Assembly: GCF_001676785.2 (NCBI RefSeq) | Contig: NZ_CP015910.2 | Location: 2,480,001 to 2,544,000, forward strand | DNA length: 64,000 nucleotides | From: Brachyspira hyodysenteriae ATCC 27164 | GTDB lineage: Bacteria; Spirochaetota; Brachyspiria; Brachyspirales; Brachyspiraceae | Direction: 5' to 3' | Part shown: piece by piece, positions 9,342 to 18,637 of the stretch | How positions within the stretch are numbered: position 1 is the first letter of the stretch | How the letters are laid out: each line of letters begins with the position of its first letter | Program-made: the position numbers and the translations under genes | Notes under the pieces: model-generated | Seen by the model: only the letters and a program-made list of their open reading frames with translations | Database searches by the model: none | Told to the model about the DNA's origin: nothing

Positions 9342-9716
9342 AATATCTCCTTTATATAGTGCTTTGGATTTCTTACACAATGTAAGAAGCACTATGCCAC
9401 CCATAAAGGAGTGAAAAAATTATATCCCTGTTTAAGACCATTAGCTCGTAAACGAGCAATAAATTATTGCAATATTCTAACAAATTACTCGCTTTGCGAG
9501 TCTATTGTTAGTTAATGCAATATATGATGCTAATAACGAGCGATAAATCATCGCCACCCAAAACATATTTTAAATGAATAAATGAAATACAAACAATAGC
9601 AATTCATAATTAATATAAAATACATTTAAGTAAATAGGCAATGAACACAATAATCAAACAATTCAATTAATTGTGAAATTTTTCAAAGAGCAATATTTAT
9701 TGCTTGGTGGCAATTC
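9342..9716 (-). ncRNA. Structured leader, candidate retron msr-msd RNA
   Basis: On the minus strand, between a promoter-like site and the small ORF, several strong stems occur. (1) AGCAAT/ATTGCT at 9704-9689, immediately after TTGCCACC (9713-9706). (2) CACAAT...ATTGTG at about 9676-9630. (3) GCGAT/ATCGC at 9554-9540. (4) A long hairpin near 9525-9465 with TATTGCA, CTAACAA and ACTCGC arms. (5) GCTCGT/ACGAGC at 9457-9444. (6) A 65-nt hairpin 9411-9347 (CTCCTTTAT...ATAAAGGAG). TTGCCACC can pair with GGGTGGC at either 9559 or 9402, giving alternative a1/a2 closures of about 165 or 320 nt. The AGC following a1 fits a retron branch-G context. The exact RNA ends and which hairpin is msd are unknown. 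Confidence 0.5.
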
Positions 9717-9723
9717 ATATATA

Positions 9724-9751
9724 ATGATACTATATATTATTTTTTTGTCAA
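9724..9751 (-). promoter_or_regulatory. Probable promoter of the retron-like operon
   Basis: The minus strand reads TTGACA (9751-9746), a 16-bp A/T spacer and TATCAT (9729-9724). Initiation would fall near 9717, just upstream of the candidate a1 sequence, so leader, small ORF, reverse transcriptase and membrane protein would form one transcript. Confidence 0.55.
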
Positions 9752-9796
9752 TTTAATATAAAATTATTCAATCAATATATAATACCTATTTTCTAT

Positions 9797-11089
9797 TTAT
9801 TCACCTTCTATAATTCTCACTTCCTCATCGCTCAAATTATATAACTTGTACACCAAAGCATCAATCTGCTTGTTAACAGCATTAATCTGCCTGTTAATCA
9901 TAGTAACAGCATTAGGATTTTTTTCAACGGCTAACTTTTTGTTTAACGCAATAATGTTGTCAACAAGATTAACTATTTTATCATGCATTTCTTTATGTTG
10001 TTTATTTTTTAAATCTAATTGTGGAATAGGAATTTTAGCAGTAACAACTGAATCAAAATGCATAGTCCTTATAGATTTACCAAATATAAAAATATATGTA
10101 TACCAAGATAACAATTTTGAATTAAGAACTCCAAGTATAAACTTTATATCAAAATCACTTTTATTGTATAATTGATTAACAGTATCCAATATTAAATAAT
10201 CATTTATATTTTCTAACATACTAGAATGTATAGCTATTATTTTAATATGTGGTACTGGGTTCATTATATGAGCTACTATATTTTGTACTAAAATAGAATT
10301 ATTATTAATCATTGCTTTATCTTCAATATTATTATCACCTGAAATATATTTAATATAATTATCATTATAAAAATATCTTGAAATATTTTTACCACCCAAA
10401 ACCTTATAATATTTTTTATTTTCAGGAATTTCATCTATACATATCTTTTGATAACCTGCTCCACGTTTATTAATAATAATATCATTAAAATAAAGATTAG
10501 ATGATTTCATTTTCACAGCTATATTTAAATCTTCATTAGAAATACCATTTAAATAAAAATCAAATTCATTAAATGTTTTTTTATCAATATTTCCTATCCT
10601 TTTAATTTCAGTATCTTCTCGTACAGAAGTTATATAATTATCTTGATTTAAATCTTTTTTAAATAAAGTTATAACTTGTTCTAATTTTACATCTTTCCAA
10701 ACTTTACCACAATCAACCAATTCAAACAAATGATCAATCATTAATTCTCTTGATACTTGCCAATTTGAAGCATATATAAAAGATTTTGGAATAATATATC
10801 CATTTATACCATTTCCTTTTAGTAATTTTTGCAATAAACCTAAAAATAAAGCTGCTGTATTTGTGTTACCCAAACCATATTTTCTCTCTAAATAAATTCT
10901 TTCAACATCTAAAAGTTCAGCTCCATATGGCGGATTACCTATCACCACATCGAAACCGCCCCCTTTAAAAATATTTTTAAATTCGTCCTCCCAATCAAAA
11001 CAATTTATTTTATATTGCGTCTCCTCGTCAAAATCAAGCACCGACTGGCTCTCGTAAAAATCATTGCCTACTACGAGCTGTAGCACCAC
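9797..11089 (-). pseudogene. Truncated type IIG-like DNA methyltransferase module 2
   Basis: 430 open codons hold the C-terminal half of an Eco57I-like adenine methyltransferase. It begins at VVGNDFYES next to the repeat border and has NPPYG (motif IV), a target-recognition region (ELVDCGKVWKDVKLEQVI; KNISRYFYNDNYIKYISGD) and the C-terminal AVEKNPNAVTMINRQINAV. The first 50 and last 60 residues are nearly identical to module 1 (4924-6261). The middle is unrelated in detail, implying a different DNA target. The nuclease domain and DPACGSG motif are missing and there is no ribosome site, so it is probably silent. Unlike module 1 it has no internal stop. It may be a donor of specificity sequence for a complete gene. 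Confidence 0.8.
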
Positions 11090-12479
11090 CCCGCACGGTA
11101 TCGCTTACCATTACAGATAGTACAATGTAAGTGCGGCTGATTACCCAACATCAAACAAAAACAAACTAACTAAAAAGCTAACCCAGAAATATAAAAACTA
11201 ACACACAAACGGAAACTAACCCAGAAATAATTTTTTTGAAAATTTACCTTATTACCTACCCCCTGACCGAGCGTAGCGAGGAAATACAGAAAAGCAGAAA
11301 AAGAATTTTTTTTTAAATTTTCATTATTACCCACCCAAACCCGCCCTTTAAAGTTAAACAGAATTTTTTTAAACAATAAGCCCGAAAATATAAATTTTTT
11401 TAAAGACTACGAAAAAAAATCGACTTTCCCCACCCCAACAAGCTAGCCATTTGAACCACTCGCCGTAGCTTACGCACTCCTTACGGTCTGGGGCATTCCG
11501 CACAGCACTGCAACCCCTTACAGACAGTCAACTGTACGCGACCGAAGGAAGTACCCGAAGGGTATGCGGCTGATTACCCAACATCAAAAAACAAACTAAC
11601 TAAAAAGCTAACCCAGAAATATAAAAGCTAACCCACAAACAGAAACTAACAAAGAAATAATTTTTTTGAAAATTTACCTTATTACCCACACCCCTAACTG
11701 AGCGTAGCGAGGAAATACAGAAAAGCAGAAAAAGAAATTTTTTTAAATTTTCATTATTACCCACCCAAACCCGCCCTTTAAAGTTAAACAGAATTTTTTT
11801 AAACAATAAGCCCGAAAATATAAATTTTTTTAAAGACTACGAAAAAAGTTGACTTTCCCAACCCCAACAATCTAGCCATTTGAACCACTCACCTAGCTAA
11901 CGCACTACTCGCCATACGGGCATCCCGCACGGTACTGCAACCCATTACGGATAGACCTCTGTAAGTGCGGCTGATTACCCACTACTCGCCTAGCTAACGC
12001 ACTCCCTACGGTCGGGGGCTTTCCGCACGGTAACACTCACCATTACAGCAAGTACAATATATGTGCGGTTTATTACCCAACATCAAACAAATAACTAAAA
12101 AGCTAACCCAGAAATAATTTTTTTGAAATTTACCTTATTACCTACCCCCTGACCGAGCGTAGCGAGGAAATACAGAAAAGCAGAAAAAGAAATTTTTTTA
12201 AATTTTCATTATTACCCACCCAAACCCGCCCTTTAAAGTTAAACAGAATTTTTTTAAACAATAAGCCCGAAAATATAAATTTTTTTAAAGACTACGAAAA
12301 AAGTTGACTTTCCCAACCCCAACAATCTAGCCATTTGAACCACTCGCCGTAGCTTCCGCACTACTCGCCGTAGGGGCATTCCGCACGGTAACGCTCACCA
12401 TTACAGCAAGTACAATGTAAGCGACCGAAGGAAGTACCCGAAGGGTATGCGGCTGATTACCCAACATCAAAAAAATAAT
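11090..12479. repeat. Repeat block R3 (core copies 9-13)
   Basis: Cores lie at 11091-11136, 11498-11569, 11925-11970, 12023-12068 and 12381-12452. Copies 10 and 13 carry the enlarged form with the extra GACCGAAGGAAGTACCCGAA arm. Two ~200-codon-spaced minus-strand frames (11170-11376, 11600-11806) repeat almost the same peptide because they lie in the same unit; I regard them as non-coding. Unit segments with GACCGAGCGTAGCGAGGAAA occur at about 11265, 11695 and 12150. The block ends directly against the stop codon of the next gene at 12480. Confidence 0.85.
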
Positions 12480-13436
12480 TTATAAATCATCAAAAGGTAA
12501 TAATTTTTCTTTATTCTTTATATGCTTAATAACTTTTTCTATAAAATAAACGGATCTTTCTTTATTATTTTTTGTTACTATCTTTTCTATACGCAATCTT
12601 ACTTTTAATTGATCTTCTTTTGAAAATTTTTCTATATTACTATCAATATTTTTTAAAAAACTTTCATCTTCAACTTTTATATTAATTGAACCCAATGTAT
12701 CATTATGTAATTTCCATTTATATTTATTTTCAAATGATAAAGTTTTTATATCAAAAATAGCTTCTATTCTATTATCAGAAATGATATCAATATTAACTTT
12801 TGGAGGTGCTTTAAAAAAATCAATATTATTTTTATCTGCTATATCTTTAATAACATTATTATATTCCATTTGTAATGTATCTATACCTTTTCTATTAATA
12901 ATAGATATCATATTTTCTACATCTTTTCTTATAGAATTATTTGTATATAATTTATATGTTTTTTTTATTTTTGTTTCCTTTTCTTTAGCAGTTTCTATTT
13001 TTTCTTCATCATACTCAAACCAGATATTTGAATTTTCTAAATTATTAATACATAACTTTCCATTTTCAAATATAAAATTATCTTCTTGAACTTTTTTTCC
13101 TTTTGTATATTTTATAAAATTAAATAAATTTTGTAAAAAAACTATCATATCTTTTGCATTAATAAACGCAGATACAATATCATTATTGAATAAATCAAGA
13201 ATAATTTTTACAATTATTATAATTTCTATACCAAAACAACCTTTATGAAAATTAGCCTTAATTTTTACATCTACATCGGTATTATCTTCATTTATTTCTG
13301 AATTAATTTCTTTAAATAAATTATTTATTGATTTAAGTATTAAAATTAAATCATCAGCTAACATTTCATTATTATTTAATGCTTCACCATCATATATAAG
13401 TTTTAAACAACTAGTACTAATATCACTATTATCCAT
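12480..13436 (-). CDS. Uncharacterised partner of a RES-domain protein
   Basis: 318 residues from the ATG at 13436, chosen because GAGG lies six bases upstream; an upstream GTG at 13451 lacks a site. The N-terminus (LKLIYDGEALNNNEM, then LKSINNLFKEIN and VKIKANFHKGCFGIEI) resembles a widespread family of uncharacterised proteins with an N-terminal YDG and a small-residue F motif. A short hydrophobic stretch IEIIIIVKIILDLF precedes a charged, mainly alpha/beta C-terminal part. The gene starts 41 bp after the RES gene, so they are co-transcribed. It may be an antitoxin or sensor for the RES protein; this is inferred from position alone. Confidence 0.65.
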   Translation of the reverse strand: MDNSDISTSCLKLIYDGEALNNNEMLADDLILILKSINNLFKEINSEINEDNTDVDVKIKANFHKGCFGIEIIIIVKIILDLFNNDIVSAFINAKDMIVFLQNLFNFIKYTKGKKVQEDNFIFENGKLCINNLENSNIWFEYDEEKIETAKEKETKIKKTYKLYTNNSIRKDVENMISIINRKGIDTLQMEYNNVIKDIADKNNIDFFKAPPKVNIDIISDNRIEAIFDIKTLSFENKYKWKLHNDTLGSINIKVEDESFLKNIDSNIEKFSKEDQLKVRLRIEKIVTKNNKERSVYFIEKVIKHIKNKEKLLPFDDL

Positions 13437-13477
13437 TTTAATCCTCTTCACTATAATATATTAACAATAAAAAATTA

Positions 13478-14260
13478 TTATATTTTTAAATCATTTACAA
13501 ATTCTTCAATATTACTAGAATATTTTACATCAATATCAGATATAAAATATAATTTAGATTTTATAAACTTACAAGTATCTTGATGATTAAATAAAGTAAT
13601 ATTTATACCTCCTTTATTTAAAGAACTTTCAAATTTAATGCCATCAAATCCAAGATTTTTTAATAATTCTGCAATATATTGAGTTGGTATATAATCAATA
13701 TCATTTCCATGATTTATAGCTGAAAATCCATAATTAAGAGAAAAAAATTCATTAACTTTTACATTATCATTGTTAGTTGATTTAAAATTTGAAATATCAA
13801 ATAATGTTAAATCACATAAAGTTTTTATTTCAGCTACACTTACAAAACTGCATATCATTGGTCTAACTTCTTTTATACTTGTATTTATATCTTCAGATGT
13901 GTATAAGTAACTAATTTTTTCAGGATTTGCCCTACCTGCTTTTGCTATTTCTGGATTTGGTGCCATAGAATTTTTTTCATCATAACCAACTATTTCATCT
14001 CCATTAACTTCTTGTTTACTAAAATCATCTTTGAATATTCTACTACGATATAATTCAGCATCTTTTTTTAAGATAAATTTATAATTTAAAGCTTGTTTTT
14101 TGACAACATCTATTATGTTATGTTTTGGAAAAAACCTATTATTATAAATTATTTCTTTTTTAAAATCTTCAAAATCAACTATTCTTTCATATCTAAAATA
14201 TAATAAAACAATAGCAATTGCCCATATTTCATTAATATTATTTTTATTGTCTTCTTCCAT
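13478..14260 (-). CDS. RES-domain protein, possible NAD+-degrading toxin
   Basis: 260 residues, with AAAGGA upstream of the ATG. The C-terminal two thirds show the RES pattern: LYRSRIF (catalytic arginine), a proline/glycine stretch AGRANPEKISYLYTS, the glutamate in TSIKEVRPMIC, a cysteine/serine-rich strand, and the ending YIAELLKNLGFDGIKFESS with NITLFNHQD. RES toxins of Xre-RES systems hydrolyse NAD+. Here no Xre gene is present, and the N-terminal ~80 residues (AIVLLYFRYERIVDFEDFK) are extra. The neighbour at 12480-13436 takes the antitoxin or partner position. Toxicity is inferred from the family. Confidence 0.75.
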   Translation of the reverse strand: MEEDNKNNINEIWAIAIVLLYFRYERIVDFEDFKKEIIYNNRFFPKHNIIDVVKKQALNYKFILKKDAELYRSRIFKDDFSKQEVNGDEIVGYDEKNSMAPNPEIAKAGRANPEKISYLYTSEDINTSIKEVRPMICSFVSVAEIKTLCDLTLFDISNFKSTNNDNVKVNEFFSLNYGFSAINHGNDIDYIPTQYIAELLKNLGFDGIKFESSLNKGGINITLFNHQDTCKFIKSKLYFISDIDVKYSSNIEEFVNDLKI

Positions 14261-14701
14261 ATTTAGATTTAATCCTTTAAAAATCTTTACTTAATTTATA
14301 TAATTCAAATTATAAATTTATATATAAAATTATCAACCCACTATATATACCCTTAACTTCTAAACAAGGGGCTAACAGCCCGAGCCATAAACTTAATAAA
14401 ATTTTTTTTGCTTCTTTTGACGAAGTCCGCCTATGGCGTAAGAAAAAAGAAGTATAACTCAATACCAGAAATAAAGAGTTATACCTCAAGATTGTAAATG
14501 TTTTTTGTTTCTTTTTCTTATTACAAATAAAAATTGTTCGCTTTGAAGCTCTGTCAAGTAAACTTGCCAGACGCTCACAATTTTTATTAAAAAGAAATGC
14601 TTTTTCGCGTAGCGTGTCCGAGCAAAGCGAGGACATAAGGTTCTTTTTTTGAGAAAGCAAAAAAAGAACATGGAAAAAAGTTTGCTTTCTTTTACAAAGA
14701 A
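14261..14701. other. Intergenic region with inverted repeats, no gene
   Basis: 440 bp between the RES gene and the type IIG gene. Near 14408-14452, CTTCTTTTGACGAAGTCCGC is followed by TATGGCGTAAGAAAAAAGAAG, giving an imperfect hairpin. Around 14605-14670, GCGTAGCGTG and GAGCAAAGCGAGG motifs and AAGAAC-rich arms form another. Short open frames cross it but lack ribosome sites and read through the inverted repeats. Confidence 0.5.
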
Positions 14702-17700
14702 CTAACCCTCAATAATCTTTATCTCCTCATCATTAAGCCCATACAAAGCATACACAATCTTATCAATAGCCTTGTCCACCGCCTGAATACGCGTGTTAAG
14801 CATCTCAATAGTGTTAGGGTTCTTCTCGGAGGAAAGTTTTTTGTTTAAGTCAATGATGTTGTCAACGAGCTTAATTAAATTTTCTTCTGTATTTTTATCA
14901 ATATCTGGAATAGGAAAATCATTTATATATTGAGGTTTAAACCTTGTTGTATTACCTCTTAATATAGTACCTGTTTTCTTAACATAATAAGTAAATAACT
15001 TACTATTAAAAATTCCCATATAAACATTGATGTTATATATAGCCTTTTCATTAAATACAATACTGTAAATTGTAGTTGTATGATATAAATTTTTATCATC
15101 AATCACAGCCTGCATTCTCATATTAATATCAGGAAAAGAAATTTTTTTATGCTCAAATTCATTTAAACTTTTCGGGTATATATAAGCATAAAATTTATCA
15201 TTTTTCATTCTTCCCCTTTCTCTATTTTCTAATTCTTTTCTATTTTCTTGCAAATATTCCCAAGCCTTTGGAAACTGCTCTTTTATTTCTTTTTGAGAAT
15301 ATAATACAGCAGGATTTAAATTTATATTATACGGAAAAATTACCCAACGAATTGGTTGTACATCAGTATACCTTTTTAAATCTTTACCCAATAGAAATGG
15401 TTTTATAAATCCTCTTTCTATTTCAATTTCTTTATCTAATGACTTTGAATAAGTTTTTACAATTCCATTATTTTCTTCCCCGCCTTGTAAAACATAAATA
15501 TCGTCTGCACTTGTAGCTATACCTTGAAATATTTTTTTTGTTATATCTTTTAAAACTATTTTATAATTTTTTAATTTCTCTATTATAGACAAAGTATCAT
15601 TATCATAAAAATTCCAATTATCTTTTGTTATTATACTAATAGGAAAAGTTTCAAAAGTAGATTCAAACAATTTTTCTTTTATATCTACATTTTCATCAAA
15701 TCTTAATAATTTAAAATCATTTTGTTCTTCATTAGATAAAAATAATAAACAAGTATATGTAGTAGCATTATTAAATATTTGATTCTCACCAAAATACACA
15801 ACTTTTTTTAATGCCTTTCTATTAGATATTATTTCTCTTAAATTCTCTCCCATATCTACTTTAAAAAACTTATGAGGTAAAATATATCCCATTTCACCTG
15901 TAGGCTTTAATAACTGAAAAGCTTTTTCAACAAAACATAAATAAATATCTATATTACCACTGTTTGCACTTTTATAAGTTTGTTTTAATGCATCTACAGT
16001 TAATGGGCTTGATTCTGCCATTGTCTGAATTTTTACATAAGGAGGGTTTCCAATTACTACATCAAAGCCCCCTGCTTTCATTATATCCCTAAACTTAGAA
16101 TTCCAATCGAAACAGTTAATTTTATATAAAGTGTCATCATCCAAATCGAGATGGCTCTCGTAAAAATCATTGCCTATTAAACTATTACCGCATTTGATAT
16201 TGTCCTCCAATGACGGTAAAGCTCGCTCATTAAATAAATCCTGATTGTTCTGTATTGACGCTGGACTCTCCCCCTCCAAACATTTCATAAGTAATGATAA
16301 TTTCGTTACCTCTACCGCATTGCTGTCTATGTCCACTCCAAATATATTGTTGCGTAATATCTGCTTCTTTATCCAAATTGTTAAATCCCCATTCTCTTTT
16401 ATTACATCTTCTTTTGATCCCTTAAACTTCGCCCTGTCCTTTATCTTGTTGTAATATTCAATATGATAATTAAGTAAATATTTATACGCCCCAAGTAAAA
16501 AACTTCCGCTGCCGCAAGCTGGATCCAATATTTTTATATTCGCTATCTCCTCAGGCTTCTTCCCCTTTATAGCCTCCCCAACTGTATTCGCTACTATATA
16601 ATCAACTATATACTCAGGTGTATAATAAACCCCTCCTGCCTTACGCACCTCTGGTTTTAATTCTATCTTCGCACTATGATTCTTCCCTATAGTGATAGTC
16701 TTACCCAAAAACTGCTCATAAGCATTCCCTATTATCTCAACCGATATCACAGAAAACTCATAAGGACTCAAAGGATAATAAAGCTCATTAATAATCTCTT
16801 TTATTACTTTATTATCAATCTCAATACTGCTGCTAATACTGTCTTTAGAAAAATCAAACAGCCCCGAATTATACCTGCCGTCAGCTTTCTCAAAAATTTT
16901 TAAAAGATTACCATAAAAACTCTCATCCTTATTTTCACAAGTCTTTTTTAAATCCCCATACTCCTCAATGCCTCTGTCTTCAGCCGCCCTCAAAAATATA
17001 ATCCTGTCAATAATCTGCTGAACCGCATAATTCAAATCGCGTACAGATAAATTTTTATTAAGCTTCGCAATATTAGATGCAAGCTTAGTCCTTAAACTAT
17101 CAAGTGAATTAAGAAAATCAATATCAACACTTTCAGTACCTTTTTTGTTTGAAGTACCTGCAATATATTTTTCAAGCGAACCCTGTTCAATTCTCTCTTT
17201 ATTAAGTATCTCATAAAGAAAATCAAATCTATTAAGATAATCCTCAAAATGAATATACTCAATCCTAGCAGTAGAAGCCTTATCATTAACATTTGGCTTT
17301 CTAGTGCAGTCATAAACAGCAAGCTCCTCAAAATCAGTAAGAAAACTTATACCAAGCTTGGCACTCCAACCATACCTCCTAAGCTGAAAAGCAGGCAAAC
17401 TGTCCTCTTTAAGATTAACACCGGGCTTTTTCGCCTCCACAAAGAAAACCCTATTCCCCCCAATACGAAATGCATAATCAGGAGCTTTAGTTTCCTTTCC
17501 AACTTTCACCTTATCTTCATGAATTACATCACGATAAGTCTGCGATTTACCTGCCCTATTAGAAACGTCCCAACCGAACGCCTCAAAGAACGGATCCAAA
17601 AAATCCCTTCTAGTCTCCGTTTCATTATAATTTTTATTTGTATACTGATCCTTGTTATTCCTAAACTTAATAACTAACTCTTCAACTTTTTTATAAACTT

Positions 17701-17716
17701 CTTCTTTACTATACAT
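14702..17716 (-). CDS. Type IIG-like restriction-modification protein (Eco57I family)
   Basis: About 1004 residues from the ATG at 17716, preferred over 17728 because GGGGG sits five bases before it. The N-terminus has a PD-(D/E)xK-like nuclease signature: PDYAFRIGGNRVFFVEAKKP (D about 80, E94, K96). Then come a helical linker, the GGVYYTPEYIVDYIV lead-in, SAM motif I LDPACGSGSF (about 397-406), VDIDSNAVEV, and motif IV NPPY (557-560) for N6-adenine methylation. A C-terminal target-recognition region ends in helices like those of the silent modules. Expected role: one polypeptide that methylates and cleaves DNA. Its DNA is clearly diverged from the two truncated modules at the shared GNDFYES region, so direct recombination with them is not obvious. 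Confidence 0.88.
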   Translation of the reverse strand: MYSKEEVYKKVEELVIKFRNNKDQYTNKNYNETETRRDFLDPFFEAFGWDVSNRAGKSQTYRDVIHEDKVKVGKETKAPDYAFRIGGNRVFFVEAKKPGVNLKEDSLPAFQLRRYGWSAKLGISFLTDFEELAVYDCTRKPNVNDKASTARIEYIHFEDYLNRFDFLYEILNKERIEQGSLEKYIAGTSNKKGTESVDIDFLNSLDSLRTKLASNIAKLNKNLSVRDLNYAVQQIIDRIIFLRAAEDRGIEEYGDLKKTCENKDESFYGNLLKIFEKADGRYNSGLFDFSKDSISSSIEIDNKVIKEIINELYYPLSPYEFSVISVEIIGNAYEQFLGKTITIGKNHSAKIELKPEVRKAGGVYYTPEYIVDYIVANTVGEAIKGKKPEEIANIKILDPACGSGSFLLGAYKYLLNYHIEYYNKIKDRAKFKGSKEDVIKENGDLTIWIKKQILRNNIFGVDIDSNAVEVTKLSLLMKCLEGESPASIQNNQDLFNERALPSLEDNIKCGNSLIGNDFYESHLDLDDDTLYKINCFDWNSKFRDIMKAGGFDVVIGNPPYVKIQTMAESSPLTVDALKQTYKSANSGNIDIYLCFVEKAFQLLKPTGEMGYILPHKFFKVDMGENLREIISNRKALKKVVYFGENQIFNNATTYTCLLFLSNEEQNDFKLLRFDENVDIKEKLFESTFETFPISIITKDNWNFYDNDTLSIIEKLKNYKIVLKDITKKIFQGIATSADDIYVLQGGEENNGIVKTYSKSLDKEIEIERGFIKPFLLGKDLKRYTDVQPIRWVIFPYNINLNPAVLYSQKEIKEQFPKAWEYLQENRKELENRERGRMKNDKFYAYIYPKSLNEFEHKKISFPDINMRMQAVIDDKNLYHTTTIYSIVFNEKAIYNINVYMGIFNSKLFTYYVKKTGTILRGNTTRFKPQYINDFPIPDIDKNTEENLIKLVDNIIDLNKKLSSEKNPNTIEMLNTRIQAVDKAIDKIVYALYGLNDEEIKIIEG

Positions 17717-18637
17717 AATGTCCCCCATTACTTTTAATAATTTTATTTATAAATTTACTTTTATTATATAATTTTTAATCCATATAAACCAACAAAACCA
17801 TATAATAAAACCTTCATATTTTTATATATACCTAAACAATTATATTTTATCAACTTATGCACTTTATATAAATGTTATCTACTTTTTTGTTGCACACGCT
17901 CTGCGGACTTCGTCAAAGTAGCAAAAAACGCAAATACTACAGTTTAATATTTTAAAAATATGCATTAAATGTGGGTAATACCCTAGTTTTAACTTCAAAA
18001 TGCAATATTTCTCCGTAGGCGGACAGTGGACACTACAAAGGCAGATAGCATCCAGCCACCACCACTTTTAATAATTTTATTTTTGTAACGTTCAAATATA
18101 AAAAATAAACTTTAAACGCAATACTCTCATTAAACTATAAAATAAATATACACTTTTATATAGTATACAAAATTTTACTTAAATATTCAATGAAAGATAC
18201 CATTTTTTATAGCACAACATTTGAGAAATATAATTGATTAACTATCGACTTTTATAATATAAAATACCTACATTATAACTTTATACTGCAATACACCCAA
18301 ACCACACATTTTGCAACTAAATATAAGTAGAAAATCAACCCCAACATCAAATAAACTACTAGCTTTACCATACGGGTACACTTTGTGCCCCCCGCACTAC
18401 TAGCCTAGCTAACGCACTCCCTACAGTCGGCACCATTCCCGCATGGCACTGCAACTCCTTACAAACAGTCAATTATACGCAACCGAAGGAAGTACCGTCA
18501 GGTATGCGGCTGATTACACAACATCAAACAATAAAACTAACTAAAAAGCTAACCCATAAATAATTTTTTAAATTTACTTTATTAACCACTAGAAATACAG
18601 ATTTTACAACTAGATACAAGTAAGAAATATATTGACG
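17717..18637. repeat. Intergenic region with repeat core copy 14
   Basis: No gene is seen here. 17880-17930 holds the short GCGGACTTCGTCAAAGTAGC element (reverse of GACGAAGTCCGC found elsewhere), and 18015 has CCGTAGGCGGAC. The island repeat occurs at about 18350-18560. It has a degenerate left unit (CTAGCCTAGCTAACGCACTC), the core 18439-18509 with CCGCAT/ATGCGG ends and the enlarged arm, then CTGATTACACAACATCAAAC and AACTAAAAAGCTAACCCA. The rest is AT-rich spacer. Confidence 0.6.

Noticed and set aside
11170-11806. Minus-strand ORFs of 68 codons repeated in the array
   Set aside because: They recur because the repeat unit recurs, lack ribosome sites, and differ by frame-changing indels in the middle.
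6246-12479. Repeat array as integron cassettes with attC sites
   Set aside because: ACCCAAC and GTTAAAC fit the RYYYAAC/GTTRRRY patterns, but they are not complementary to each other, the sequence between them is not palindromic, cassettes hold several genes on one strand, and no integron integrase is in the window.
14310-14671. Minus-strand ORFs upstream of the RES gene
   Set aside because: They cross inverted-repeat sequence, have no ribosome sites and overlap each other in different frames.
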